NCBI GenBank assembly: GCA_029977225.1
Contig: JAPOLH010000008.1
Coordinates: 1 to 35,778 of the forward strand
Direction: 5' to 3'
Length of the DNA stretch: 35,778 nucleotides
DNA from: Verrucomicrobiaceae bacterium
GTDB lineage: Bacteria; Verrucomicrobiota; Verrucomicrobiia; Verrucomicrobiales; Akkermansiaceae
Made by a program: the position numbers and the translations under genes. Positions 26,575 to 34,084 of this stretch are shown here, piece after piece. The stretch's first letter is position 1. Each line of letters opens with the position of its first letter. The notes beneath the pieces were generated by a model that was given only the letters and a program-made list of their open reading frames with translations, had not been told where the DNA came from and searched no databases.

Positions 26575-27855
26575 ATGCCCAATTTCCTCTATAACGCCCT
26601 CGACGCCAAAGGCGAACAGAAGTCCGGAGTCCTTGCCGCCAACTCCGAAAACGAGGCAATCCAGCAGCTTCGCGCCAGCGGGCTGTACCCGACCCAGATT
26701 CAGGAAGAAGGCAAGGTCAGCAAAAAAGCCAAGGCGGCCTTCGCACCAAAAGCCAAAAGCAAAGCCAAAGCCAAACCCGCTGCGAAAGCCGGCGGCAGCG
26801 TGAAGCCGAAGAGCCTCACGATCTTCACCCGCCAGCTTGCCACCCTCATCGATTCCGGCCTACCCCTTCTGCGCAGCCTCACCGTGCTGGAAAAACAGGA
26901 GCCTAACCCGGTGCTACGCGCCACCGTTGGTGCCCTCGCGGAGAACGTCCAAGGCGGCTCGACTTTCTCAGAGTCACTCGCACAGCACCCGAAGATCTTC
27001 AACAAACTCTACGTCAACATGGTCAAGGCCGGCGAACTTGGCGGTGTGCTCGAAGTCGTCCTCAACCGTCTCGCGGAATATCAAGAGAAGGCTCAAAAAC
27101 TCAAAAACAAGATCGTCTCGGCCATGGTCTATCCGGTGATCGTGATGTTCATCGCCGTTGGCATCCTAGTTTTCCTGATGATTTTCATCGTGCCGAAGTT
27201 CAAGGAAATGTTCACCAACACCGACCAGGAGCTACCGCTCATTTCCAAAATCGTATTCGGCACCTCCGAGTTCTTCCTGGCGCGCCCGCTCTTCCTGCCC
27301 AACGTGTTTTTCCTGTTCATCGTATTCAGCGTTTTGGTCGTGATCTTCAACATTTGGGGCAAAACCAAAGGCGGACGCAGCGCCATCGACCTGATCAAGC
27401 TGCGCATGCCGGTCCTTGGCGACATTCAACGCAAAAGCGCCGTCTCGCGCTTCTCGCGCACACTCGGCACACTCGTCACCTCCGGCGTGCCGATCCTCCA
27501 AGCGCTCAACATCACCCGCGACACCGCAGGCAATGTCGTGATCTCCAGCGCCATCGAAAAAGTCCACGAGGCGGTGAAAGAAGGTGAAACCATCGTGACC
27601 CCGCTCCAAGCCAGCGGCGTTTTCCCCAACATGGTCATCTCGATGGTCGATGTCGGCGAGGAAACCGGCCAGCTGCCGGAGATGCTTCTCAAGATTGCCG
27701 ATGTCTACGACGACGAAGTCGACAACTCGGTCACCGCGCTCACTTCGATCCTCGAGCCGATCATGATTGTGATTCTCGCCCTTATCGTTGGTTCGGTGGT
27801 GTTCGCGCTCTTCCTGCCACTGATCAAGATGATCTCGACCATGGGCAACCAATAA
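26575..27855 (+). CDS. gspF: Type II secretion/type IV pilus inner-membrane platform protein GspF/PilC
   Basis: The polytopic platform protein around which the pseudopilus or pilus is assembled and which is turned by the GspE ATPase. The 426 residues contain the N-terminal MPNFLYNALDAKGEQKSG start typical of GspF, then two T2SSF domains: about 80-205 (TIFTRQLATLIDSGLPLLRSL) and about 285-415 (RFSRTLGTLVTSGVPILQAL). Three membrane helices are predicted at about 184-206, 240-260 and 393-416. An unusual Lys/Ala-rich stretch at about 47-80 lies between the N-terminal peptide and the first domain, longer and more basic than in typical GspF. The ATG at 26575 is well supported. It is followed by the pseudopilin gene after 20 bases. 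Confidence 0.95.
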   Translation: MPNFLYNALDAKGEQKSGVLAANSENEAIQQLRASGLYPTQIQEEGKVSKKAKAAFAPKAKSKAKAKPAAKAGGSVKPKSLTIFTRQLATLIDSGLPLLRSLTVLEKQEPNPVLRATVGALAENVQGGSTFSESLAQHPKIFNKLYVNMVKAGELGGVLEVVLNRLAEYQEKAQKLKNKIVSAMVYPVIVMFIAVGILVFLMIFIVPKFKEMFTNTDQELPLISKIVFGTSEFFLARPLFLPNVFFLFIVFSVLVVIFNIWGKTKGGRSAIDLIKLRMPVLGDIQRKSAVSRFSRTLGTLVTSGVPILQALNITRDTAGNVVISSAIEKVHEAVKEGETIVTPLQASGVFPNMVISMVDVGEETGQLPEMLLKIADVYDDEVDNSVTALTSILEPIMIVILALIVGSVVFALFLPLIKMISTMGNQ

Positions 27856-27875
27856 CCAGCAAGCCACGGAACATC

Positions 27876-28457
27876 ATGATTGCCCATTCACGCCGCATCG
27901 GCAGCGCCGCCTTCACGCTCATTGAGGTATTGGCGGTCATCGCAATCATCATGATTCTCGCCGGAATCGTGGTCGGCGGCATGGAGTACGCCAAGCAACG
28001 CCAAGCCAGCGAAAAGGCGAGAGTGCAAATCGCGCTGCTGAGCAAAGCGATCGAGGAATACAAAGTGGACATGGGGGTTTATCCCGGCACGGACGAAAAC
28101 ACCGCGGTCGCCGGCGATGTTTCGGAGCAACTCTATCAGGCTTTGTTCAAGGACGGGTACGATTACACCGACCCCGCGACGCCACCGAGCTCATGGGCCA
28201 AGGCGAGCAAAATTTACCTCAATCAACTCGACCCCCGGAACAACAAACAAGGTTGGGTGCCCAAAACGACGGCAAGCACCCCCGGAACGAACATCAAAAT
28301 TCTCGATCCATGGGCCAACGGCTACCTCTACCGAAAAGGCAGCAACGCCCAGAATCCCGACTTCGACCTCTGGTCGATGGGCAAGGACGGCAAGACCAAT
28401 ACGACCAATCCCTCCAAGACGGAGACCGACAACAAGGACGACATCCGCAATTTTTGA
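27876..28457 (+). CDS. gspG: Type II secretion major pseudopilin GspG-like
   Basis: A 193-residue prepilin-like protein. The N-terminus MIAHSRRIGSAAFTLIEVLA has a short basic leader and the FTLIEV start of mature pilins, with the conserved glutamate at mature position 5 (E17). The residue before the cleavage point is Ala12 rather than Gly. A hydrophobic helix of about 20 residues follows. The globular part has the GspG signature: IALLSKAIEEYKVDMGVYPG, LDPWANGYLYRKG, and DFDLWSMGKDGK. The predicted calcium-binding loop region near the C-terminus is present, followed by an extra Thr/Asn/Lys-rich tail ending DDIRNF. It would form the pseudopilus shaft. Cleavage by a prepilin peptidase (not in the window) is needed. 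It lies 20 bases after gspF in the same direction. Confidence 0.93.
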   Translation: MIAHSRRIGSAAFTLIEVLAVIAIIMILAGIVVGGMEYAKQRQASEKARVQIALLSKAIEEYKVDMGVYPGTDENTAVAGDVSEQLYQALFKDGYDYTDPATPPSSWAKASKIYLNQLDPRNNKQGWVPKTTASTPGTNIKILDPWANGYLYRKGSNAQNPDFDLWSMGKDGKTNTTNPSKTETDNKDDIRNF

Positions 28458-28462
28458 GCTAA

Positions 28463-28528
28463 GGCGAATTCGCCCCACGCGTTTGCGACGCAATTGTCAT
28501 TGGATTGTGCTCGACGCTCGCGCGTCGA
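28463..28528 (+). other. Two palindromes after gspG
   Basis: The 95-base gap after gspG holds the perfect 12-base palindrome GGCGAATTCGCC (28463-28474) and a stem TCGACGC-TCGC-GCGTCGA (28511-28528). Either could fold in the mRNA and mark the end of the secretion operon, but neither is followed by a U-run, so an intrinsic terminator is only possible. No coding potential is seen. Confidence 0.35.
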
Positions 28529-28552
28529 CAGGGCTTGTTTCGGTGTAAGTAC

Positions 28553-29104
28553 ATGAGCGAAACCCCATCGACCCCAGCCAAGGCCGCCACCGAAAAGGCC
28601 GAGCCGCGCACGCGTAGGATTTCCAATCCGCGTCCCAAAAAGACGGCCAAAGCCGCCAAGGACGAAAGCGAAGCCACGCCGCCCGCAAAGTTTCCCGAAT
28701 TCCCCTCCACTGCCGAAAGCTCATCCGATGCCGTCACACAAAACGACTGGCCAGAACCCGAGCCCGCATCGTCGGGTGCCGGATCAAGCCCGGAAAATCC
28801 CAAGCGCAAACGCCGGCGTAAAAAAGGCAAAGGCGGCGGGCAGTCGCAGTCACCAGTCGGCAACGACACACCCGAGCAAGCCGGCGAGCCGACCACTCAG
28901 CCGCCAACGCAGCCGAAGCCGAATCATGCGCCACGCGTGAAGCTTGATGCCGAGCAGCTCGCAAAGTTTGCTTGGAAGATCTATCTGGCCGAGGTGAGCG
29001 AGGAAGGCGTCGCCCTGATTGGCGACAACGACGCCCGCGAACTTACGCGTCGCTGCTTCCGCCTAGCGGAAATTTTTCTCGAGGAACAAGGCCGTCGCCG
29101 CTGA
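28553..29104 (+). CDS. Hypothetical basic, largely disordered protein
   Basis: A 183-residue protein with no recognised family. Residues 1-125 are low-complexity, rich in Pro, Ser, Ala, Lys and Glu, with a strongly basic patch KRKRRRKKGKGGG near 83-95. The last 55 residues are ordered and helical: LDAEQLAKFAWKIYLAEVSE, then GVALIGDNDARELTRRCFRLAEIFLEEQ. The basic patch suggests nucleic acid or ribosome contact, but this is only inference. The ATG at 28553 (MSETPSTPAKAATE) is preferred to a frame start at 28505. It follows the secretion genes by 95 bases and converges with nuoA. Confidence 0.7.
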   Translation: MSETPSTPAKAATEKAEPRTRRISNPRPKKTAKAAKDESEATPPAKFPEFPSTAESSSDAVTQNDWPEPEPASSGAGSSPENPKRKRRRKKGKGGGQSQSPVGNDTPEQAGEPTTQPPTQPKPNHAPRVKLDAEQLAKFAWKIYLAEVSEEGVALIGDNDARELTRRCFRLAEIFLEEQGRRR

Positions 29105-29122
29105 CCCAACAAGTCCGAAAGC

Positions 29123-29494
29123 TTAAGACTTCCAGTTGAGCACGCCCTTCTTGAGAGCGTAGGCGTAGGCGACCACGAGGATGCCGGCAAAGCCAGCCAT
29201 GCTGGCGAGTGCGGTCGGCCCCTCCGCGACCAGGTCGCGAAACTGCAGCGCCCATGGATACATGAAGACGACCTCGATGTCGAAAAGCACGAAGAGCATC
29301 GCCACGATGTAGAACTTTACCGAAAATCTCGGCGCGCCTTCACCGATTGGCAGCATGCCGCACTCATAGGCGCTGTCTTTGGTCGCGTTGGTTTTCGCCG
29401 AGCGACCAAAAATCACGCTGGCTAGCAGGACGGTGACTGCAAATCCAAGCGCGACGAGCACTTGCAGCAAAACGGGAAGGTAATTTTCTGGCAT
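29123..29494 (-). CDS. nuoA: NADH-quinone oxidoreductase subunit A
   Basis: NuoA is a small membrane subunit of respiratory complex I. This 123-residue protein has three predicted membrane helices (about 5-27, 62-84, 92-115) and the conserved SAYECGMLPIGEGAPRFSVKF loop, shown in part, followed by FDIEVVFMYPWA. Length is normal. The ATG at 29492-29494 starts MPENYLPVLLQVL, and the frame open upstream is not NuoA-like. It stands alone: no other nuo gene is in the window, the gene beyond its stop (28553-29104) is convergent, and the gene upstream is closed by a terminator. Complex I genes usually form an operon beginning with nuoA, so the rest must be elsewhere. Confidence 0.95.
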   Translation of the reverse strand: MPENYLPVLLQVLVALGFAVTVLLASVIFGRSAKTNATKDSAYECGMLPIGEGAPRFSVKFYIVAMLFVLFDIEVVFMYPWALQFRDLVAEGPTALASMAGFAGILVVAYAYALKKGVLNWKS

Positions 29495-29547
29495 GACGAA
29501 TGAGAGGGATGGCTGGGTGATAGCCCGCGAGGGGCCGGTTTGAATAG

Positions 29548-29583
29548 CAAAAAAACCCGCAGCCGTCATCCGGCCGCGGGTTT
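29548..29583 (-). terminator. Intrinsic terminator for the 29610-29930 gene
   Basis: AAACCCGCAGCCG (29553-29565) pairs with CGGCCGCGGGTTT (29571-29583) with one mismatch around a 5-base loop. Read on the minus strand the GC-rich stem ends in a run of seven T (complement of 29549-29555). This is the clearest intrinsic terminator in the window. It closes the small gene upstream and separates it from nuoA. Confidence 0.8.
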
Positions 29584-29609
29584 GGGGAAGCAAGTACAAC
29601 AATGAAGTC

Positions 29610-29930
29610 TTACTCCTGCTCGGCAGCAGCTTCTTGAGCGGCCGCGTAGGCGCTGGATGCCTCGTGCACGCGAGCGGTGCCCTTGTATTCCTTGCCGATT
29701 TTTTCGACAAGGCCGCGGGTCACAAGATTTTGAAGCTTTTCGTAGGCACGCAGGCGAAGCATTTCCTCGCCGCCGCTCACGGCGTTGCGGACCTTAAGGT
29801 TGGCAAAGACCCGCTCAAAAAGATCGTTGAATCCAAAAACCTTCTTCTCGGAGAGCACGGTGACCAATTCGTCGGTCACGTGGTCCGGAAGTCGTCGGGA
29901 GAATCGGGTGCGTTTAGTGGTGATTGCCAT
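29610..29930 (-). CDS. Small conserved-looking hypothetical protein
   Basis: A 106-residue protein of unknown function. The N-terminus MAITTKRTRFSRRLPDH is basic. The middle, about 25-88, has GFNDLFERVFANLKVRNAV and MLRLRAYEKLQNLVTRGLVEKIGKEYKG, a helix-turn-helix or winged-helix-like pattern with a final strand that resembles a small DNA-binding wing. The C-terminal 20 residues are Ala/Glu-rich. There is no signal or membrane segment. The ATG at 29928-29930 is the only good start. A strong terminator follows, so it is a single-gene unit. It is divergent from rpmE2. A DNA- or RNA-binding role is a guess from fold pattern only. Confidence 0.75.
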   Translation of the reverse strand: MAITTKRTRFSRRLPDHVTDELVTVLSEKKVFGFNDLFERVFANLKVRNAVSGGEEMLRLRAYEKLQNLVTRGLVEKIGKEYKGTARVHEASSAYAAAQEAAAEQE

Positions 29931-30062
29931 AACGCCATCACCCTACACGGCTTCGCGATAAAAGCGACTCAAAAAACCTCAAATAATTTTCTTTAAGCTA
30001 AAATATCACGGGTTCTTGACCATCGCCACCGCGGAAAAACCAAAAAATTTCCTCATGGCAGC

Positions 30063-30091
30063 TTGACAGCAGGCCGTTTCCCGCCATTCTC
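30063..30091 (+). promoter_or_regulatory. Possible promoter of rpmE2
   Basis: TTGACA (30063-30068) is separated by 17 bases from ATTCTC (30086-30091), a poor -10 match. The -35 is perfect and the position, 45 bases before the L31 start, is right. The surrounding 29931-30135 gap of 205 bases otherwise holds no recognisable feature and should also carry the promoter of the divergent gene at 29610-29930. Confidence 0.35.
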
Positions 30092-30135
30092 CGCGCTCCC
30101 GACGCGTCGGAAACGTGTTGGCAACCAGAGTTCCC

Positions 30136-30405
30136 ATGAAAAAGGACATCCATCCCAAATACAATCCGGTCGTGTTTGTTGACATGACCACCGGCGCCCG
30201 TTTCATCACCCGCTCGACCAAGAGCTCCGACAAAAAGGAAGTTATCGACGGCGTCGAGCACAGCGTGATTTCGATCGGCATCACTTCCGACTCGCATCCG
30301 TTCTTCACCGGCCAAAAGCAATTCGTCGATACCGAAGGTCGCATCGACAAGTTCCAAAAGCGCTTTGGTGCCGTTCGCCGCGTGGCGAAGCCAAAGGCAG
30401 AATAA
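30136..30405 (+). CDS. rpmE2: 50S ribosomal protein L31 type B
   Basis: An 89-residue L31 of the type B class, which lacks the four zinc-binding cysteines of type A; indeed the protein contains no cysteine. The family signature is clear: MKKDIHPKYNPVVFVD at the start, SITSDSHPFFTGQ-like ITSDSHPFFTGQKQFVDTEG, and RIDKFQKRFG near the end. In bacteria that hold both types, type B replaces zinc-containing L31 during zinc shortage, but it can also be the only copy; no Zur box is recognised here. The ATG at 30136 is chosen because the seven residues ahead of it (from 30115) are not L31-like. It is transcribed alone and followed by a hairpin. Confidence 0.96.
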   Translation: MKKDIHPKYNPVVFVDMTTGARFITRSTKSSDKKEVIDGVEHSVISIGITSDSHPFFTGQKQFVDTEGRIDKFQKRFGAVRRVAKPKAE

Positions 30406-30442
30406 GGCCGCATAGGCGCCATCCTGCCTCACGGTGTCTCTG

Positions 30443-30458
30443 CTCCCTTGCCAGGGAG
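30443..30458 (+). terminator. Hairpin after rpmE2
   Basis: CTCCCT-TGCC-AGGGAG is a perfect 6-bp stem with a 4-base loop, 38 bases after the L31 stop. A TTTT run follows at 30467-30470, separated by GGCGGC-like bases that could pair with the GCCGC at 30409-30413 to extend the structure. A terminator is plausible but not strong. Confidence 0.4.
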
Positions 30459-30484
30459 TTGGCGGCTTTTCGTGGGCCGATCAC

Positions 30485-31057
30485 TCAGATCACTGGGCCC
30501 TCGGCGAGCACGTACCAAAAGCGGCCGACGCCTGCTTTTTTCATCTCCACCCGAGTGAGGGCGTAAAACGCCTCCCATTGGTCGGGGTGGATTGTCTGGC
30601 AACCAAGCGAGCTTGTGCCCTTGCGGCCGCCGCGGTGGATGTTGATTGCGACCCCAGGCCGGCTGCTGGGCACCTCAAGTTCACCATCGCGTCGAACAGG
30701 AAGTTCCTCATCAGGCGTAGCCGGGCGAAAGGCAGGGTAACCGCCATCGGGGCGCGAAACGCCGTGCATGCCAGGCTTGTAGGGATGACATCCCGGCAAC
30801 AACGAAGCCACGCCCGTGCGAAAGCGGCTGGGATCGGTATTGGCGTTGAAGGCGGCAAAGGTTTCCGGCCCGACCACAAAGGCCGCATCGTCATAGATGC
30901 CACGATCGTTGGTGCCGGGCGCGCCCAAGGAATCCTGGTAATATCCGCGAATGCCCACCACCAACATTTCGGGGAATTCTTCATCCGGCCGATGCCGGCG
31001 CCACACGCCTTGAGCCTTGGCGAGCACGATGGATCGTGGAGCGCGGGGCTTGGCCAT
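30485..31057 (-). CDS. Putative L,D-transpeptidase (YkuD)-like protein
   Basis: A 190-residue protein whose C-terminal part carries a YkuD-like catalytic pattern: IHRGGRKGTSSLGCQT with H141, S150 and nucleophile-like C153, preceded by the strand GVAINI. YkuD enzymes make 3-3 peptidoglycan cross-links or attach lipoproteins through this H...SxGC cysteine. Here the residue after the cysteine is Gln-Thr instead of the common Ile/Val-Arg, so it is a divergent relative. No signal peptide is visible in MAKPRAPRSIVLAKAQ, which is odd for a periplasmic enzyme. Another cysteine, C90, is not in a motif. The ATG at 31055-31057 lies 19 bases after the hom stop on the same strand. Phage or contractile-system proteins can carry similar folds, so assignment is tentative. 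Confidence 0.6.
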   Translation of the reverse strand: MAKPRAPRSIVLAKAQGVWRRHRPDEEFPEMLVVGIRGYYQDSLGAPGTNDRGIYDDAAFVVGPETFAAFNANTDPSRFRTGVASLLPGCHPYKPGMHGVSRPDGGYPAFRPATPDEELPVRRDGELEVPSSRPGVAINIHRGGRKGTSSLGCQTIHPDQWEAFYALTRVEMKKAGVGRFWYVLAEGPVI

Positions 31058-31076
31058 GAGGGTGGGATTTGTAAAT

Positions 31077-32402
31077 TCAGCCGAGGCTCTCGATGCGGAA
31101 AACCACCGGCGCGCTGTTGATGCAGTCGAGGGCTTCGATTTCCGCGAGCGCCGACTGCAGCTTGCCGAAAGGACAGGTGTGAAGCAGGAAGACCATGTCG
31201 ACAAATTCGGCATCGGGATTCGATGGGTTCACTGGCGAGTGGGTGCCGGAAATGCCGATGCCATGCTTGGCCAGCAGGCCGGAAATTTCAGCAATCACGC
31301 CGGGGCGGTCGGTCACATCGAAGCGCACGTAATACGCGGTCGAGGTCTCGGCCACCGGAAGGATGCGCCCCTTGTCGCGGTAGGGCAGGAAGCCGCGGTG
31401 CCCGTTGGCTTGCCGCAGCGAACGGGCTGCCTCAACGAGGTCGGCCACCACCGACGAAGCGGTCGGATCCTGACCTGCTCCGCGGCCATAAAATAACGAC
31501 TCGCCCGCGGTATCGCCGTGCACGGCCACCGCGTTGAAGACACCGTGGACGGATGCAAGGATGTGCGACTTGGCAAGAAACGACGGCTGTACGCGTAGCT
31601 CGACTTCGCCATTGGGATGTTCGCGAATGAACGCCAAAAGCTTCACCACATAACCAAGGCTGGTGGCGAAGTGGATGTCGTTGGGTCGCACCTGCTCGAT
31701 GCCCGAGACGTGAATCGTGCTCGGATCGATTGGAAATCCGTATGCCAGCGTCGCCAGCAAAATCGCTTTGTGCGCGGCATCCCAGCCATTCACATCGAGT
31801 GCCGGATCGGCCTCGGCATACCCAAGCGCTTGGGCTTCGGCGAGCGCCGCCTCGAAGGTGAGGCCGGCATCGGTCATACGCCCAAGAATGTAATTCGAGG
31901 TGCCGTTGATGATGCCCGAAAATGAAAGGATGCGGTTGCCGATGAAGGAATCCTGCACCGTGCGGATGATTGGGATGCCACCCGCAACGGCCGCCTCAAA
32001 ATGAATCGGCGTATCGTGCTCTTTCGACAACGCGAAAAGCTCGATGCCACGCTCGGCGAGCAAGGCCTTGTTGCCGGTTACGACTGGTTTTTTTGCACGC
32101 AGAGCGGCGGCTACAATCTCAAACGCGTCGGTCGTGCCGCCGATCAGCTCGACGACAATGTCGACCGCCGGATCCTCCACCAGCTTGCGCCAATCGGTGG
32201 TGAACATTTCAGCCGGCACCTCGCCAGTGGTTGCGCGTGCCTTGGCGGTGTTGCGCACAAGAATCTTGGCAATGTGCAAGCGCACGCCGCCGCCAGTGCG
32301 GCCAGTGATAAGCTCGCCATTGCGCTCGAGCACATTCCACACGCCGGAACCGACGGTCCCGAATCCGGCCAAACCAATGCCTAGTGACGAACAGGATTTC
32401 AC
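31077..32402 (-). CDS. hom: Homoserine dehydrogenase
   Basis: Hom reduces aspartate semialdehyde to homoserine, the branch point to methionine and threonine. The 441-residue protein has an N-terminal NAD(P)-binding fold (GIGLAGFGTVGSGVW, about residues 8-22), the KPVVTGNKALLAERG segment, the catalytic core with AAVAGGIPII, GIINGTSNYILGRM and AEADPALDVNGWDAAHK, and a C-terminal ACT domain (about 355-435: YYVRFDVTDRPGVIAEISGL) that usually senses threonine. The start is a GTG at 32400-32402. The ykuD-like gene follows after 19 bases. It is a stand-alone enzyme, not fused to aspartokinase, and provides precursor for the methionine synthase pieces at 2828-7194. Confidence 0.96.
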   Translation of the reverse strand: MKSCSSLGIGLAGFGTVGSGVWNVLERNGELITGRTGGGVRLHIAKILVRNTAKARATTGEVPAEMFTTDWRKLVEDPAVDIVVELIGGTTDAFEIVAAALRAKKPVVTGNKALLAERGIELFALSKEHDTPIHFEAAVAGGIPIIRTVQDSFIGNRILSFSGIINGTSNYILGRMTDAGLTFEAALAEAQALGYAEADPALDVNGWDAAHKAILLATLAYGFPIDPSTIHVSGIEQVRPNDIHFATSLGYVVKLLAFIREHPNGEVELRVQPSFLAKSHILASVHGVFNAVAVHGDTAGESLFYGRGAGQDPTASSVVADLVEAARSLRQANGHRGFLPYRDKGRILPVAETSTAYYVRFDVTDRPGVIAEISGLLAKHGIGISGTHSPVNPSNPDAEFVDMVFLLHTCPFGKLQSALAEIEALDCINSAPVVFRIESLG

Positions 32403-32482
32403 GCCGCCCAGTGTGACGATGAATCACGCGAGCTCCAAGCCGGAAGTGGCGTGATGAAAAAGTCGCAGGGCAGCGTGCTGCT

Positions 32483-32800
32483 CTAATCCTGGCTACCCGC
32501 CAATTGACGCTCGGCCTCGAGCCAGTCGCCGCGCGAGTCTCCCGGCAACCCCTGCTCCACACGTCGGCGGTAATTCAAATAAGCCGCACGAGCGATCACA
32601 TCATTGCTGGGCCGCGCCACAATGATTGGCGCCGATTTTTTGGCGGCCACCTGTTTTGCCGGTTTTTCGGTGGGTTTCTTCGCGGCTTTTTTCACCGCCT
32701 TCTTGGCAACTTTTTTTACCGGGGCCTTGGCTGCTGCCTTCTTCGCTGCAGGCTTCGTTTCGGGTTTGGCGGTCTTTTTTGCGGTTTTTTTGGCGGCCAT
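32483..32800 (-). CDS. Histone H1-like Lys/Ala-rich protein with DUF2934 domain
   Basis: A 105-residue protein in two parts. Residues 1-60 are an almost pure Lys/Ala/Pro stretch (MAAKKTAKKTAKPETKPAAK, KKVAKKAVKKAAKKP) like the tail of bacterial histone H1-like proteins, which bind DNA nonspecifically. Residues about 66-105 match the short DUF2934 domain: VIARAAYLNYRRRVEQGLPG and DWLEAERQLAG, with the typical AxxAYxxxxxR...DWxxAExxL pattern. DUF2934 function is unknown. The combination suggests a small nucleoid-associated protein; this is inference. The ATG at 32798-32800 is preferred to a frame start at 32833. It lies 80 bases upstream of hom and diverges from the OmpA-type gene. Confidence 0.8.
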   Translation of the reverse strand: MAAKKTAKKTAKPETKPAAKKAAAKAPVKKVAKKAVKKAAKKPTEKPAKQVAAKKSAPIIVARPSNDVIARAAYLNYRRRVEQGLPGDSRGDWLEAERQLAGSQD

Positions 32801-32911
32801 GATTTTGGGTGGTTCGTTCGTGTTTTTTATCAAGCAGGCGAAATGCCAAGCCCCAATATAAACCTGCGCGTCGGTGATTGCCAGCCCCTTTGACGCGCGT
32901 ATATTCGAGCC

Positions 32912-34084
32912 ATGGCGAATGGTTTTTCATGGAGCGGCGCACGTGGCGGCTCATACCATCCCCCCGCTTCCAGTCGGCTTGGCTGGTGGGCGGCGCTGGC
33001 CATGCTCGGCTCACTCCTGCTCCACATCGGCGTGTTCGTCGCGCTCAACCGCATGAAGATCGCCCTTCATTTCGAGCAAGCCACCGAGCTCCTCACCAAA
33101 CCGGTGGCCATTCGCCCCGTGGACGCGGCACCCATCGAATACCCGCCTGCCCCACCGCCCGACGAAAGCGTCAAGCCACCAACCAATGCCGCCGCCTTGC
33201 TCGAAGAAGTCGACTTGCTGGCCGCTCTGCCCAAGGACAAGGAAATCGAAATGAAACCCGATGTGCGCGAGGCCGAATTCGCACTGCGCATGGAAAACCC
33301 AGTCGCAAAAGGTGAACCAGGCGCGCAAATTACCGAAGTCACTTCGGGGTTCGAAATTGATTCCGACCTGCCCGAGCTCGGCCGCCAGCCGGAACAACTC
33401 AAACCGGCTGAAGTCGGCCAGCTCACTATCGACCCAGGCACCGCTCAAGTGGATGACGACAATATCGGCAAACTAACCGATGAAATGATCCGCCGCGGCG
33501 CAGGCGGCAAGGCCGAACAAGGCGCGCTCAATGACACCGCTTCGCTCGATGATCTCCTCGGCCTGCCCGCCAATGCCTTGGTGTCGAAGAAGACCATGCT
33601 GCCAAGCGATTTGCTCTTCGAGTTCAACAGCGCCGAGTTGCGCGAAAGCGCGAAAGTCGGTCTCATGAAGCTCGCGCTGCTCATGGATCGCAACCCGAAC
33701 CTTTTCTGCTGGATCGAAGGCCACACCGACCTTGAAGGCGGCGATGACTTCAACCTCGACCTCTCAGTGCGCCGTGCCGCAGCCGTGAAGCGCTACCTCG
33801 TCGAGTCGTTGCGCATGGACGCTTCAAAAATCAGCACCCGTGGGTTTGGTCGCTACGAGCCGATCGTCACCCGCGGCAACCGCGATGAGCAAGGCATCAA
33901 CCGCCGTGTCGAAATCCGCATGCGCCCGTCGCCACCGACAAAAGAACAGCTCACCATCCAGCCACAAAAAGCCGCGGTTGTGGTGGATTCTCCACCGCCA
34001 AAGGCTGTCGAAGTGAAACCGGAACGCGCCCTGCCGGTCGAGCAGGATCCGCCAGCACCGCGCGCCCTGCCAGTCACGGAGTAA
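32912..34084 (+). CDS. Membrane-anchored OmpA-domain protein
   Basis: A 390-residue protein with one N-terminal membrane helix (about 24-45, GWWAALAMLGSLLLHIGVFV) and no cleavable signal or lipobox, so it is inner-membrane anchored. A Pro/Glu-rich linker follows (about 60-215). The OmpA-like peptidoglycan-binding domain spans about 230-345, with LLFEFNSAELRESA, IEGHTDLEGGDDFNLDLSVRRA and the NRRVEIRM end; these contain the usual Asp and Arg contacts to diaminopimelate. The C-terminus is again Pro-rich. It could tether the inner membrane to the cell wall, as in MotB-like or TolR/Pal-like proteins, but there is no barrel. The ATG at 32912 is clear. The next gene starts directly after its stop codon. 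Confidence 0.85.
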   Translation: MANGFSWSGARGGSYHPPASSRLGWWAALAMLGSLLLHIGVFVALNRMKIALHFEQATELLTKPVAIRPVDAAPIEYPPAPPPDESVKPPTNAAALLEEVDLLAALPKDKEIEMKPDVREAEFALRMENPVAKGEPGAQITEVTSGFEIDSDLPELGRQPEQLKPAEVGQLTIDPGTAQVDDDNIGKLTDEMIRRGAGGKAEQGALNDTASLDDLLGLPANALVSKKTMLPSDLLFEFNSAELRESAKVGLMKLALLMDRNPNLFCWIEGHTDLEGGDDFNLDLSVRRAAAVKRYLVESLRMDASKISTRGFGRYEPIVTRGNRDEQGINRRVEIRMRPSPPTKEQLTIQPQKAAVVVDSPPPKAVEVKPERALPVEQDPPAPRALPVTE

